From: JAUIKM01 sp964445695
GTDB taxonomy: Bacteria > Bacteroidota > Ignavibacteria > Kapaibacteriales > UBA7675
Direction: 5' to 3'
DNA length: 64,000 nt
Assembly (NCBI GenBank): GCA_964445695.1
Contig: CAYULF010000002.1
Coordinates: forward strand, 1-64,000
Below the pieces are notes generated by a model. That model was given only the letters and a program-made list of their open reading frames with translations, was not told the origin of the DNA and did not search any database. Shown one piece after another: positions 8,717 through 17,858 of this stretch. The translations under genes and the position numbers were made by a program. The first letter of the stretch is position 1, and each line of letters begins with the position of its first letter.

Positions 8717-9775
8717 TTACCAGTCTTTCTCCGTCTTGCGCGCTTTGCCGGTGCGCCGCCGCAGTTGTTGCTGCAGCGCCTGTTCCTGTTGTTGCAGAGC
8801 CTGCAACATGCGGAGTGCATCTTCACGTGAAATTGTTACGACGCGCCCCTGGGCGTCGCGTTGCTCGGCTTCATCCTGACCTTCCTGCCCCTGTCCCGCA
8901 GCCGCACCCTGTCCGTTTTTATCCTGACCTTCTTCGCCCGGTCGTTCACCCTGCTGCTCGCCCTTTTGATTTTCCAGCTCGTCGTCGATGCCGTTGTTGT
9001 TGGCATCTTTCATTCCCTTCCCGTCTTCACCGCTCTGCTGCTTGTCACCGTTCTGCTGGTTCTGACCGTTCTGTTGTTGGTCGCCGTTCTGCTGGTTCTG
9101 ACCGTTTTGTTGTTGGTCGCCGTTTTGCTGGTTCTGACCGTTTTGTTGTTGGTCGCCGTCTTGCTGGTTCTGGCCGTCTTGTTGCTGATCGCCGTTCTGC
9201 TGGTTCTGGCCGTTTTGTTGCTGGTCGCCGTTCTGCTCTTGATTATCACCCTCTTGATTGTCGCCGTTTTGATCCTGGTTTTGCTCGTTCTGTTGCTGTT
9301 GTTCGCGCAGTTTTTCCTGAGCCCAGGCCAGGTTATGTTTAGTATCGAAGTCGCGAGGGTTCAGGCGCAGAGCCTGTTTGTAGGCATTAATGGCCTTGGG
9401 ATAATCTTCCAGTGCGGCCCAGGCGTTGCCCTGGTTGTGCCATGCGGCGGCACGTTGATCGTCGGCCATGTCCGCATCGGCAGCCACACCGGCGAATTGT
9501 TCGATGGCTTCGTTGTAGCGCTCTTGTTTAAAGAGTGCATCGCCCAGATTAAAAGCGGAAATCGGCGACGGTTCCAGCGAGTCCGCAGCCATCGCGGCGC
9601 GGTAGCGGGTCTCGGCTGTCTGAAAATTTCCGCTGCTGTATTCCTGATTGCCTTCCTGCACCAGACTGCGGACCGACTGAGCACCGGCCGGCGTCAACCC
9701 CGCTGACAAACAAAAGAATGCAGCCAAAGTCATCAATAAAAGCGGGGAAAATCCTGCTGTTGATCTAACTGACAT
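8717..9775 (-). CDS. batC: TPR protein BatC with Gln/Asn-rich repeat linker
   Basis: A 352-residue protein with a signal peptide (cleaved near PAGAQS, residue 33), tetratricopeptide repeats over about 34-150, and then an extreme low-complexity region of Gln, Asn, Gly and Asp built from 12-residue units (QQNGQNQQNGDQ), ending in a glutamine-rich helix. The ATG at 9775 is preferred because the frame upstream of it is antisense-like sequence inside batB. The start overlaps the end of batB by 11 bp. The signal peptide contains a match to the dispersed TTGTTTGTC repeat. BatC is the periplasmic TPR partner in the Bat complex; the linker probably varies freely in length. Confidence 0.85.
   Translation of the reverse strand: MSVRSTAGFSPLLLMTLAAFFCLSAGLTPAGAQSVRSLVQEGNQEYSSGNFQTAETRYRAAMAADSLEPSPISAFNLGDALFKQERYNEAIEQFAGVAADADMADDQRAAAWHNQGNAWAALEDYPKAINAYKQALRLNPRDFDTKHNLAWAQEKLREQQQQNEQNQDQNGDNQEGDNQEQNGDQQQNGQNQQNGDQQQDGQNQQDGDQQQNGQNQQNGDQQQNGQNQQNGDQQQNGQNQQNGDKQQSGEDGKGMKDANNNGIDDELENQKGEQQGERPGEEGQDKNGQGAAAGQGQEGQDEAEQRDAQGRVVTISREDALRMLQALQQQEQALQQQLRRRTGKARKTEKDW
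9041..9230 (-). repeat. 36-bp tandem repeat inside batC
   Basis: About five 36-bp units, each encoding 12 residues of the form QQNGQNQQNGDQ with one Asp-substituted unit. The repeat is in frame, so unit gain or loss would change linker length without breaking the protein. Confidence 0.8.
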
Positions 9776-10808
9776 GTTCCATGTCCTTCTGTTTTTTGCG
9801 GTCGCGCACGCGTGGCGCCAGAACGGCGTCCAGCAGCAGAAACGCAAAAGCAATGCCGAGAAAAATCTGGAAGCGCTCGTCGTAGTCGCTGAATTCGCGG
9901 CGGTCAAACTCTTTTTTCTCCATCGAGTCGATCTGCTCCAGAATAGTTTGCAAACCGGCATCGGAGCTGGTGGCACGGATATATGTGCCATTGGCCGCTC
10001 CAGCCAGTCGGCGCAGAAAGTTCTCGTTCAGACGTGAAACGACGACGTTGCCCTGGCGATCCGTGTGGAAACCGGCACGCACGCCATTGTTAAAGCGCGG
10101 GATCGGCACGCCGTCGGCCGAACCCATTCCAATCGTGTGAATAACAACACCCTCGGCACTGGCTTTGGCCGCCTCCTCGAGCGCCTCCTCATCGTGGTTC
10201 TCGCCGTCGGTGATGACGACCAGCACCTTGTATTTGGTTTCCTCGGATTCAAAAGCTTCGCGTGCCAGGCCGACGGCAGCGCCAACCGCAGTCCCCTGTG
10301 TGGAAACTATTTTGGTATCCATGGTGCTGACGAACAATTTGGCCGCGGCGTAATCTGAGGTCAGCGGCAGCAGGATAAACGCGTCGCCGGCAAACGCCAC
10401 AATACCAATGCGGTCGTTGCGGAGCTGATCGATCAATCGCGAAATCGCACCTTTGGAGCGCGCGAGGCGATTGGGCACAATGTCCTCGGCCAGCATACTG
10501 TTGGAAACATCAAGTGCGATGATAATGTCAACGCCTTCGCGCTTGAGTTCGCGCAGAGCGGTTCCGATGCGCGGGCGCGCAAGTGCAAAAACAAGGAAAA
10601 ACAGTCCGGTGCAGAGCAGCAGAATTTTAATGCGCCTCCTGGTCGGGGAGACGCCGAGCTGCAGATCGCGCACCAGCGCCGTATCGCCCAGTTTGCGCAG
10701 TCGCCGACGGCGCAGCGCACTCCCGAGGATGTACAAGACTATCAGGAGGGGCACGGCCGTCAGCGCGTACAAATATTCGACGCGGCCCCAATCAATCATG
10801 TCGAACAT
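9765..10808 (-). CDS. batB: Membrane-anchored VWA protein BatB
   Basis: A 347-residue paralogue of BatA. It has two N-terminal membrane segments (about 15-32 and 60-77), a VWA domain from about 93 with a complete metal site (DVSNS at 100-104, TDGENHDE further on), and a final membrane span near 318-335. It is first in the minus-strand operon batB-batC-batD-batE and overlaps batC by 11 bp. In Bacteroides batA and batB are adjacent; here they lie about 3.8 kb apart on opposite strands with the operon ends facing each other. The upstream side is the AT-richer 2.4-kb intergenic region, which must hold its promoter. Confidence 0.9.
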   Translation of the reverse strand: MFDMIDWGRVEYLYALTAVPLLIVLYILGSALRRRRLRKLGDTALVRDLQLGVSPTRRRIKILLLCTGLFFLVFALARPRIGTALRELKREGVDIIIALDVSNSMLAEDIVPNRLARSKGAISRLIDQLRNDRIGIVAFAGDAFILLPLTSDYAAAKLFVSTMDTKIVSTQGTAVGAAVGLAREAFESEETKYKVLVVITDGENHDEEALEEAAKASAEGVVIHTIGMGSADGVPIPRFNNGVRAGFHTDRQGNVVVSRLNENFLRRLAGAANGTYIRATSSDAGLQTILEQIDSMEKKEFDRREFSDYDERFQIFLGIAFAFLLLDAVLAPRVRDRKKQKDMEHVS

Positions 10809-12514
10809 GCGAACGCTTCACCTGTAGTTGATGAGATGATTCGCGTGCGCTGCGATTCCGGCGGCGGCGTTCCAATCGCCGACGGTGCGCACGGTTACAC
10901 CGGTCTGAAACGGGTGCAGATCAGGTGCAAAAGTACAAAAAAAGCGAGGCCTGAAGGTATGGAAAGCGGAGGCGAAAGTTGCGCTGAATTTCAACCAACA
11001 AAGAAGCGGCACGCCAACTTTCATTGACGCACCGCCATCAGGAGCAAACACACTTACTGAGACGCCGTTCATTTATGCATAGTTTGCTGAAAGTACGGCG
11101 TACCGACTTTTGCCTGAACTTATTACAATTGTGAAATTGAAATGTTTGTCGGCGCGTTTCATTTCCAGACATTTCAAAACTCATATCATCTCTGCATAGC
11201 CGACGCATGAATCAGAATTTGCCCTTCTGATCACACTGAGAAACCTGACTGCCAAGTTGCGCCTTGATTAACATCTGCACGGGCGGTTTCGCGGGTGGAG
11301 CGGCAGCACTTCTTCCCACGAGTTTACCATGGGACAAATAAACGCATTTTCGCCGAATCTACTGCAAGCACTTTCAGCCTGTTGGTAACACCCGGGCTAT
11401 CCTGTCGGGAGCTGTGTCTTTTGGTGATCAGCGGCAACAGCAAGCTCTGCACCGCCTCAATGGGGCCGTAAAAATGTGATGTTACGAATCGGAACACGGC
11501 CTTCCAGAATGACTTCACAAAATCCTTGATTCTCGTGAATTTCCAGCGATTCCGGCGGATTTCGCAAAGGCTAATTTCACCATCATTCGTCAATTTCACC
11601 GCGAGGCAGGCATCATTCCGTTTCGTAATGGCGCAGAATCATTGGACTTCTCAGCTACAAATGACGCCGGAACTGTGCCATATCAAATGTGACAGCCCTA
11701 AAAACATGCGCAAAAGAGGCATGCAGTAACATTCAGGAGCGATAGTTTGATGAAAAAAAATAACCTGGAGGGATATCAGAGAGGAAATGTCGAGGGAAAA
11801 GAATGAAAAAAGCAAATAGTGATGAAATTTCTTTTTCAAATTCAGGGATAATGAATATTTTCCCGCCGTCAAAAGACGAAATAAAAAAGATAGTCTGTCC
11901 TCCGCTATGTGCCCGGTGGCATTAGGCGCAGTAGTGACTGGCGTCAGACAGCACTATCCAAGTCGTATTTTGGCACTATTTCCGGAAGCTGCTCTTTTGC
12001 AGCTCCAACGTGAAAATTTCAGTTACGGTACGTTTCGTACAATTCAACACTGAACAGGTTCCGCACCTTATTTCAGGTTACAGATAGCACTATCCAAGTC
12101 GGCGTACGGAGCGTACCGTTTCTATTTTTTTCTTGTCAAAAAAATTGATAGAACGCCTACGCAATTCAACCGTCCCCTTGTATAATACGTGGTAATCCAC
12201 GTAGGCGCCCCTATCACAGTCGTATTCTGGCACTTAGTCGAACTTATAGCTGAAAGTAATACTGCCCCGGGCCTGGTTATAACACTGCCAAGTCGCAAGA
12301 CTCCAGGCCCGGTTACTTTTTCAGCGTTGTTTTCTCTCAGTCAGCAGGGTTCAGCTGTCCAAACCCGCTTCCAATTTTTCCCAGGCGTTCGACCTGATTT
12401 TGATTAACAACCAGCCCAGAAAGTGCTATGCCTATCTGGACTGGTATTATTCTGTGCCGAATGTCCGTTTTGTCGATTCTAATCTGACTAGCGCGCTGAA
12501 CAGTATTCACTGCT
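10809..12514. other. AT-richer intergenic region, no confident gene
   Basis: About 1.7 kb upstream of batB with clearly lower GC than its surroundings. Open frames here are short and have no family features. It contains palindrome-like motifs built on GTACG and CGTAC (11093-11103, 12028-12040, 12104-12116), the inverted repeat ACGTGG-TAAT-CCACGT at 12187-12202 directly after a TATAAT, and four related copies of ACTATCCAAGTCG. Two overlapping tiny frames at 11750-11925 have good ribosome binding sites. It may be decayed acquired DNA or an unusually large regulatory region. Confidence 0.5.
11950..12295 (+). repeat. Iteron-like direct repeats around AGCACTATCCAAGTCG
   Basis: Exact copies of AGCACTATCCAAGTCG at 11950-11965 and 12086-12101. 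A longer imperfect match (CTATCACAGTCGTATTCTGG) lies near 12211 and parallels the sequence that follows the first copy. A partial copy (ACACTGCCAAGTCG) is at 12282-12295. All are in the same orientation. No DnaA boxes were seen nearby, so an origin is not supported. Confidence 0.55.
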
Positions 12515-12727
12515 TTATTCGGCGATCAGGAATTCATCGACGAGCACATATTCAGTTTGCGGCAAAAACTCAGCTTCCACTACCTGCATCTGCACCGGGT
12601 CGGTATGTACCGCCTGGATCGTCACTTCGTTTGCATCATAGATGGCATCGATTTCGTGTTGGTAGTATTGACCGGGGCTAACGATATACGACAGATAGAG
12701 CATGATTGCCAGAATAATCGGTTCCAT
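12515..12727 (-). CDS. Small membrane protein, 70 residues
   Basis: A short frame starting at ATG 12727. It has a hydrophobic N-terminal stretch (residues 3-17, PIILAIMLYLSYIVS) and then an acidic, soluble C-terminal part ending VDEFLIAE. A GAGG ribosome binding site lies six bases before the ATG, which decides this start over a longer open frame. No family is recognised. Predicted topology is one membrane helix with about 50 residues on one side. It lies alone in the AT-rich region, divergent from the helical-repeat gene at 13195. It could be a regulatory membrane peptide; nothing in the sequence proves expression. Confidence 0.5.
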   Translation of the reverse strand: MEPIILAIMLYLSYIVSPGQYYQHEIDAIYDANEVTIQAVHTDPVQMQVVEAEFLPQTEYVLVDEFLIAE

Positions 12728-13054
12728 TTCAAACCTCAGATAGAAGAGTTGGTTATACAGGCACGATAAACACGATGCGAATGTAACCAGCCCATCCGGC
12801 CCAAAGCGTATCAAAACAGCGCAAAATCTTACATCGGTTTGGGCCCGCTATAAATACGCTCAATTCTAAGTTTTCAAGGAACTAACGCCCTTACAGCCAC
12901 TATTCAGTGTAAAAAGCGTTCGGAAAACTGCGTCAGAATCACATTGTAAGCTGAAAAAATTTGAAGGTTTCTCGACCCTAGCGCGATATCCCGTATGTTG
13001 CCGACTCTGCATCAGTCAAATCCGCGTTGATTTGCCTGATTGGAATGTTTTTCA

Positions 13055-13083
13055 TTGTTTCTAACTGCAAAGTATGGTATAAT
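13055..13083 (+). promoter_or_regulatory. Candidate extended -10 promoter
   Basis: TGGTATAAT with TATAAT at 13078-13083, and a weak -35 TTGTTT 17 bp upstream (13055-13060). It lies about 110 bp before the ATG at 13195. Many Bacteroidota promoters have a different consensus, so this is only a candidate. Confidence 0.35.
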
Positions 13084-13194
13084 GCGCGCAAATTTAGTAT
13101 CAAAAATACTCCAATTTTTACATGGTTTTCCTGGGTTTCCCACCATCTAATACCGTGAAAATCCGGTGTAAAGCGCCAGATTCGGCAAAATGAG

Positions 13195-14742
13195 ATGAAA
13201 TCGATCGCGGAAATAGCTAAAATCCTTACATCTCTAGGCATCAGGCGATCCAGGATATTTCCGCGCGGTGCACGCCAATCCAACGACACCTTTTACGAAC
13301 GCTTTTTTGACGGCGTTGTCTCCGGCGAATTCAACGACGACGATGACGCCGCCGAGGCTCTCTACGGCAGCAACGCAGGCGATGTGCGCTTTACAACGCT
13401 GAAATCGCGCCTGCGCGAAGTGCTGCTCACCGCCCTCATGAACATCGAGCCGCGCCAGTACGAACTGGGCGAGCTGATGCAGGTAACTCTCCACTGTAAA
13501 AAGAACCTCATATGCGCCCGTCTGCTGCTGGTGTTCGGAGCGCGCTCAACCGGCATGGACCTGGTCAAACGCTCGATGCGCAAGGCGGAGAAGTACCATT
13601 TGACCGAGCTCGCGCTGGAATGTGCGTTGATGACGCAGCGCCAGTCCGCCGTGACAGGCCACCGCCCGTCCTTCCAGAAAGCCGCCAAAACCGTGCGGCT
13701 GCACCTCGAAAATCTCAACGCCGAAACACAGGCGGAAACACTGTGGTCCGAGCTGGCCATCGAGTTTGCGCGCTCCCGCTCGTACAAGTCCGACATCCTG
13801 GAGAAAGCGCGCAAACACACAGCGCTCATCGGAGCCTTGCGCGACAAACACAACACTCGCAGCCTGAACCAGACCTACTTCCGCATGCAGATCCTGCAGA
13901 GTCAGATTGCGCGCGACTACAGCCGTACACTGGAATACTGCGATCGCATCAACGAGTACTATCTGGAACATCCGCACTTCAGCAACCTGGCGCGGCGACG
14001 CGAGATTGCGATTATCAAACTCAACGGCTACACCTTTTTGCGGGACTTTGAAAACGGCCGGGCGCTTGCTCAGAGAGCGCTACAGGAGCTGTTTTCGGGT
14101 CGCGAACCGGGCTGGTACAACATCAACGAGCTCCATTTCCTGCTTTGCATGCACACGGGCAATTACCCGCTGGCAGCTGAAATCTTTGTTACGGTGACCA
14201 ACAGCAAGCGTTTTGAATACACAACGGCGCAAACCCACGAACGCTGGCGCATTCTGGAAGCCTTCCTGCGCTACGTCCTGAGCCACACGGGCGCTGAAGC
14301 GCCGCCGGAAAAAGCAACGACATTTGAGCGGCGCTTCAACGTCTACAAATTTTTGAACGAAGTCCCGATCTTCAATCGCGACAAAAGCGGCTTTTACGTG
14401 CCTATTCTGATCGTGCACATCCTGTTTCAGCTGGAACAAGGCGACTTCCTCAGCATTCTGGATCGCGCCGAAACTTTGCGCCAGTACAGCAGTCGTTATT
14501 TACGCAAAGCCGGTTACGCGCGAACCAATACCTTCCTCAAGATGCTTAAAATCATGATCGATCAGGATTTTGACCCCGATCTGACCCGCGTAAAAACGGC
14601 CAAACATCTGGAGCGCCTTGCCGACCGTTCGGCAGATTTTGATCCGGTACTCGAGGTCACGGAGGTGATTCCCTACGAGGTGCTCTGGAGCATGGTCATG
14701 AAGCGATTGCAGGAACTTCGCACGTCCGAAGGCGTAAGCTGA
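13195..14742 (+). CDS. Helical-repeat protein of unknown function
   Basis: A 515-residue, almost entirely alpha-helical protein with no signal peptide or membrane segment. Arginine-rich helical segments occur throughout and resemble degenerate tetratricopeptide-type repeats, most clearly between about 100 and 330 (pairs of helices with small residues at packing positions). No catalytic motif is visible. It precedes the CHAT-domain gene by 37 bp on the same strand, so the two probably form an operon; a scaffold or adaptor role is the simplest guess. Codon use is like the rest of the chromosome, unlike the AT-rich stretch before it. I do not recognise a named family. Confidence 0.75.
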   Translation: MKSIAEIAKILTSLGIRRSRIFPRGARQSNDTFYERFFDGVVSGEFNDDDDAAEALYGSNAGDVRFTTLKSRLREVLLTALMNIEPRQYELGELMQVTLHCKKNLICARLLLVFGARSTGMDLVKRSMRKAEKYHLTELALECALMTQRQSAVTGHRPSFQKAAKTVRLHLENLNAETQAETLWSELAIEFARSRSYKSDILEKARKHTALIGALRDKHNTRSLNQTYFRMQILQSQIARDYSRTLEYCDRINEYYLEHPHFSNLARRREIAIIKLNGYTFLRDFENGRALAQRALQELFSGREPGWYNINELHFLLCMHTGNYPLAAEIFVTVTNSKRFEYTTAQTHERWRILEAFLRYVLSHTGAEAPPEKATTFERRFNVYKFLNEVPIFNRDKSGFYVPILIVHILFQLEQGDFLSILDRAETLRQYSSRYLRKAGYARTNTFLKMLKIMIDQDFDPDLTRVKTAKHLERLADRSADFDPVLEVTEVIPYEVLWSMVMKRLQELRTSEGVS

Positions 14743-14779
14743 CCTTTCATAGAGCATTTATTCCGGGTACTTCACACAA

Positions 14780-17185
14780 ATGAATCTGCCTAGTCTGATC
14801 TTACTTCGCCTGCCGGCGGCCCTTGCCTTTATGTTTGTCCTGCAGTTTGCATTCGTCCGGCCTGCCGATGCGCAGATGGACCTTATCTACGTTCAGTCCT
14901 ATCGCACGGTGTTCGACTATACGCCGCCTTCCCTGATCGTTGAAACAGCCGCGAGGCAGTTGAGCAATGCCGCGAGTGACGCAGACCAACTGCCGGAGCT
15001 GACGGCGGCCGACAGACGCGCCGAGGCGCGCGAGCTCTTGCTGCAGTACTCCGCCCAGACCAACGAAACCGACTGGAAAACGGATCTTTTGTACACCGGC
15101 ATGGCCGCCTGGCTGGGTGAAACCGACCGCGCTGCGGAAATCCTGGACAAACGTGTCGCCGTATTGCGGGCCGGGCAGAACGACGAGGCTTACAATGCCG
15201 TTTCGCTGGCGCGTGCGGTGCTGTTTCGCGATGCCGGCAAACCCGAAGAAGCCCGCAAACAGTTCAACAACATGCTGCGGCTGAGCGCCGACGACCGCTC
15301 CGCCACGTACGAAAAACGACGTCTGCACCTGCTCGCCGCCAAACAGGAGCTCGAGCTGAAAGCACACGACGCGGCTCTGGCCCATCTGCGCCAGGTGACC
15401 GCCTGGTTCCGCCTGGACAGCATTGAAAATCCGCGCGACCTGCTCGAACCGACGCCCGCACCGGACAAAAAACCGCTTCCGTCTCATCCGGCGGATCGCC
15501 TGCAGTACACCGAAGCGCTCTGCCTGGAAGCGGAACTGCATCTGTCCCTGTTTTACCGCGAAACCCATGACGTCCGCAATTTGCTGCGCGCCGATCACCT
15601 GTACCGCCGCGCGCTCATGCACTTTGAGGATCTGCGCCACAGCGCTCACGGCGCTACCCTGTTTCCGCTGCTGCAGGAACTCGGCAACATACTGTTTGCG
15701 CGCGCTTTGGGCGCTTCTTACATGGCCTTTCAGGAAACCGGTTTGGAAGAGCACGCTCACGAGGTCTTCCGGATTGCGGAGCTTCGCAAACAATTCAACT
15801 TCTGGCGCGGAGCACTGCTAACCATGCCGTTCTCGGCGCATCGGCTGCTTTCCCAGACGCTACAAACATGGCAGCAAAGCGCCGTCGAAGCCAGCCGCGC
15901 GGCATTTGATTCCCCCAACGGCAACATCGATGCCAACCTGCAACAAATATGGGATCGGGCGCAGGACGAGCTGCGGCAGTCGCCGCGTCGCGCCCGAATT
16001 TTCACTCGGAAATCACCCCCTTCAATTAGCGCTGTTTTAAAGTCTCTGCCGGACAGCACCCTCTTTCTGCACTACAGCATCTGCGAGCAGCAGCTTTATA
16101 CCGCGCGATTTTTCCGCGGCGAGTTTTCGTTGCATCGCAGCCGTGTGACGCAGAAGCTGCGGGACAACATCGTCACGGCCTACGAATCGATGCGCACCGG
16201 CCGCTCGGACGACTTGCCCGACGCACTGCAATTCCTGTTTCAGTCGCTGCTGGCCCAGCACCTGCGGGCCGAAAACACGTCAATGCAACATCTGGTGGTT
16301 TCGCCAGACTCGACGCTGTTTTCGATTCCATTTGAGGCGCTGGCGGCGCGAGCGGATGTGCGACGCGGCAAACCGGGCGATTTCACGCGCTATGACTACA
16401 CGGCGCGGCACCTCAGCGTGGAATACGCCTATTGCGCAGCCGATCTGCTGCAGGACGAACAGCAGGCCGCCCGCAAAGATGGCAATGCCATGGTAGTCAG
16501 CCCCCTGACCGAAGAGCCGACCGACTGCGATGGAATTTCCGCAGAGGCGCGCCGGAAACAGGTGACGGCGAAATTGGGCACATACGCCCGCCTGCACATG
16601 TTCAATGCGGCCGGAGAAAATTATCCGCTGCGCTACGCAGAGCGCGAGCTCCAGGCGCTGCGCGACCAGCTGGAGGAAGAGGACGCGGACCTCTCCGAGT
16701 TCATCAACTGCGACGCAAGCCGCGAACATCTTGCGCCACAACAGGATGAAGATGTTTCCCTTGCCGCCTGGCTGACCCACCTGAACTACTGCCCCGGCGC
16801 TCCCGAATTTTCGGGGTTGCTTCTGACTCCCGACAACAGCGACAGCAGCGGATTCCTGCATCTCTCTCAGTTCGCCGACTACTCCCCCGACGCTGAAATT
16901 CTGGTTCTTCCCTACTGCGACCTGCGCAACGGCGAGCTGGTGGACGCAGTCTCGGCGGCGGCCATGCTGAGCAACACCGGCACGCGCGAGCACGGATACA
17001 CGGCATTTTCGCTCTGGACCGCATCCACCTCGTTCTCGTTTGAGTTTCTGCAGGCTTTTGCACGCGCGGCTGAAAATCCATCCGGCACAGCCGTCGAACT
17101 TCAGACCCTGCGCCAAAAGTTCATCGAACAGGAACGTCTGGCGCATCCATTGCGCTGGGCGCGGCTGGTGCTGTACCGCTACTGA
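14780..17185 (+). CDS. Secreted TPR-CHAT domain protein
   Basis: An 801-residue protein. Residues 1-32 look like a signal peptide (ending ADAQ). The middle is alpha-helical and repeat-like (about 50-400). The C-terminal part (about 415-801) is a divergent CHAT caspase-like domain: SPDSTLFSIPFEAL near 508-521 is the conserved CHAT beta-strand and helix, H667 sits in WLTHLNY in place of the usual THG motif, and C713 in VLPYCDLRNGE replaces the common SACxTG. The catalytic His and Cys are therefore kept although both motifs are altered. Export of a CHAT protease is unusual. It follows a helical-repeat gene by 37 bp, which suggests a protease and adaptor pair. Confidence 0.78.
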   Translation: MNLPSLILLRLPAALAFMFVLQFAFVRPADAQMDLIYVQSYRTVFDYTPPSLIVETAARQLSNAASDADQLPELTAADRRAEARELLLQYSAQTNETDWKTDLLYTGMAAWLGETDRAAEILDKRVAVLRAGQNDEAYNAVSLARAVLFRDAGKPEEARKQFNNMLRLSADDRSATYEKRRLHLLAAKQELELKAHDAALAHLRQVTAWFRLDSIENPRDLLEPTPAPDKKPLPSHPADRLQYTEALCLEAELHLSLFYRETHDVRNLLRADHLYRRALMHFEDLRHSAHGATLFPLLQELGNILFARALGASYMAFQETGLEEHAHEVFRIAELRKQFNFWRGALLTMPFSAHRLLSQTLQTWQQSAVEASRAAFDSPNGNIDANLQQIWDRAQDELRQSPRRARIFTRKSPPSISAVLKSLPDSTLFLHYSICEQQLYTARFFRGEFSLHRSRVTQKLRDNIVTAYESMRTGRSDDLPDALQFLFQSLLAQHLRAENTSMQHLVVSPDSTLFSIPFEALAARADVRRGKPGDFTRYDYTARHLSVEYAYCAADLLQDEQQAARKDGNAMVVSPLTEEPTDCDGISAEARRKQVTAKLGTYARLHMFNAAGENYPLRYAERELQALRDQLEEEDADLSEFINCDASREHLAPQQDEDVSLAAWLTHLNYCPGAPEFSGLLLTPDNSDSSGFLHLSQFADYSPDAEILVLPYCDLRNGELVDAVSAAAMLSNTGTREHGYTAFSLWTASTSFSFEFLQAFARAAENPSGTAVELQTLRQKFIEQERLAHPLRWARLVLYRY

Positions 17186-17858
17186 ATCCGGCCGGATCGG
17201 GGCGTTGAGCCGCTTAACCGTTGTCTGCATCCAAACCACTTTCAGATCAGAGCGCTTCGCCTCCGGCACAATTGCCGGGCGGCTTGCTTGCTCTTTTTGT
17301 TTGCCACGGCGTTTGGAGCTGTGAATCGTGGAGCGGACTCCGCGCTGGAAAATTGACAAGTCCGGGGGCAGACTTGCAGCTCGGTGGTTTTGGACTCGAA
17401 GGCAAAAAGACTTGCGAACGCGAATGCTCGGGACTTCAACCCCGGAGACCAGCAAGAAAATCAAAGAGCCTGAGACGAAGCTGCAAGCGAGGCTCAAAGC
17501 GATCCGCGGCAGATGAAGTGTGAAGCAGCTACCAACAAGCGAGCGAAAAGTTAAAAACCCGTTAGAAGCCGATGAGTCAATCGCATGCTCGCCAGTGGTG
17601 CACCACTGTCGCGCACAAGAGTCCCGGGTGTAAAACACAAGCCGGGCTGTTAACAGAAGCAAGCCTGGCCGCCGGATAAGACACCATCCTCAACCAGAGC
17701 GCCGACATCATAGCATGGCGCGGTCAAACCTTCGGAAGATTCAACACAGGCAACATGCGGCAACTCTGGCAACAGATCAAGCGGAAAAGACTGAACGGGC
17801 GCTGTTCACGGTTAAACGCGGTGAAAAACGTGAAACGTGTCGCGAAAATTCGGAAGCG
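17186..17858. other. Intergenic region with repeat copy B
   Basis: 673 bp between the CHAT gene and the symporter, which end tail to tail. It contains one copy of the dispersed repeat at 17250-17305 in the sense direction of the CHAT gene, about 65 bp after its stop. No credible gene, terminator with a T-run, or RNA gene was found in the rest. Confidence 0.6.
17250..17305 (+). repeat. Dispersed 3'-end repeat, copy B
   Basis: AGAGCGCTTCGCC, then a short inverted CCGGCACAATTGCCGG, then GGCTTGCTTGCTCTTT and TTTGTTTGCC. It has the same block order as copies at 181-244, 27911-27966 and 61724-61777, with one mismatch in the TTGTTTGTC core. Confidence 0.6.

Noticed and set aside
11324..11599. 91-codon minus-strand frame in the AT-rich region
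   Set aside because: No ribosome binding site, no family feature and an irregular hydrophobic pattern; it could be decayed DNA but does not support a gene call.
10809..12514. Replication origin
   Set aside because: The AT-rich DNA with direct repeats is suggestive, but no DnaA boxes, no dnaA/dnaN or rep gene, and no skew evidence within the window support it.
16280..17662. 460-codon frame antisense to the CHAT gene and extending past it
   Set aside because: No motif, antisense composition, and the non-overlapping part has no ribosome site.
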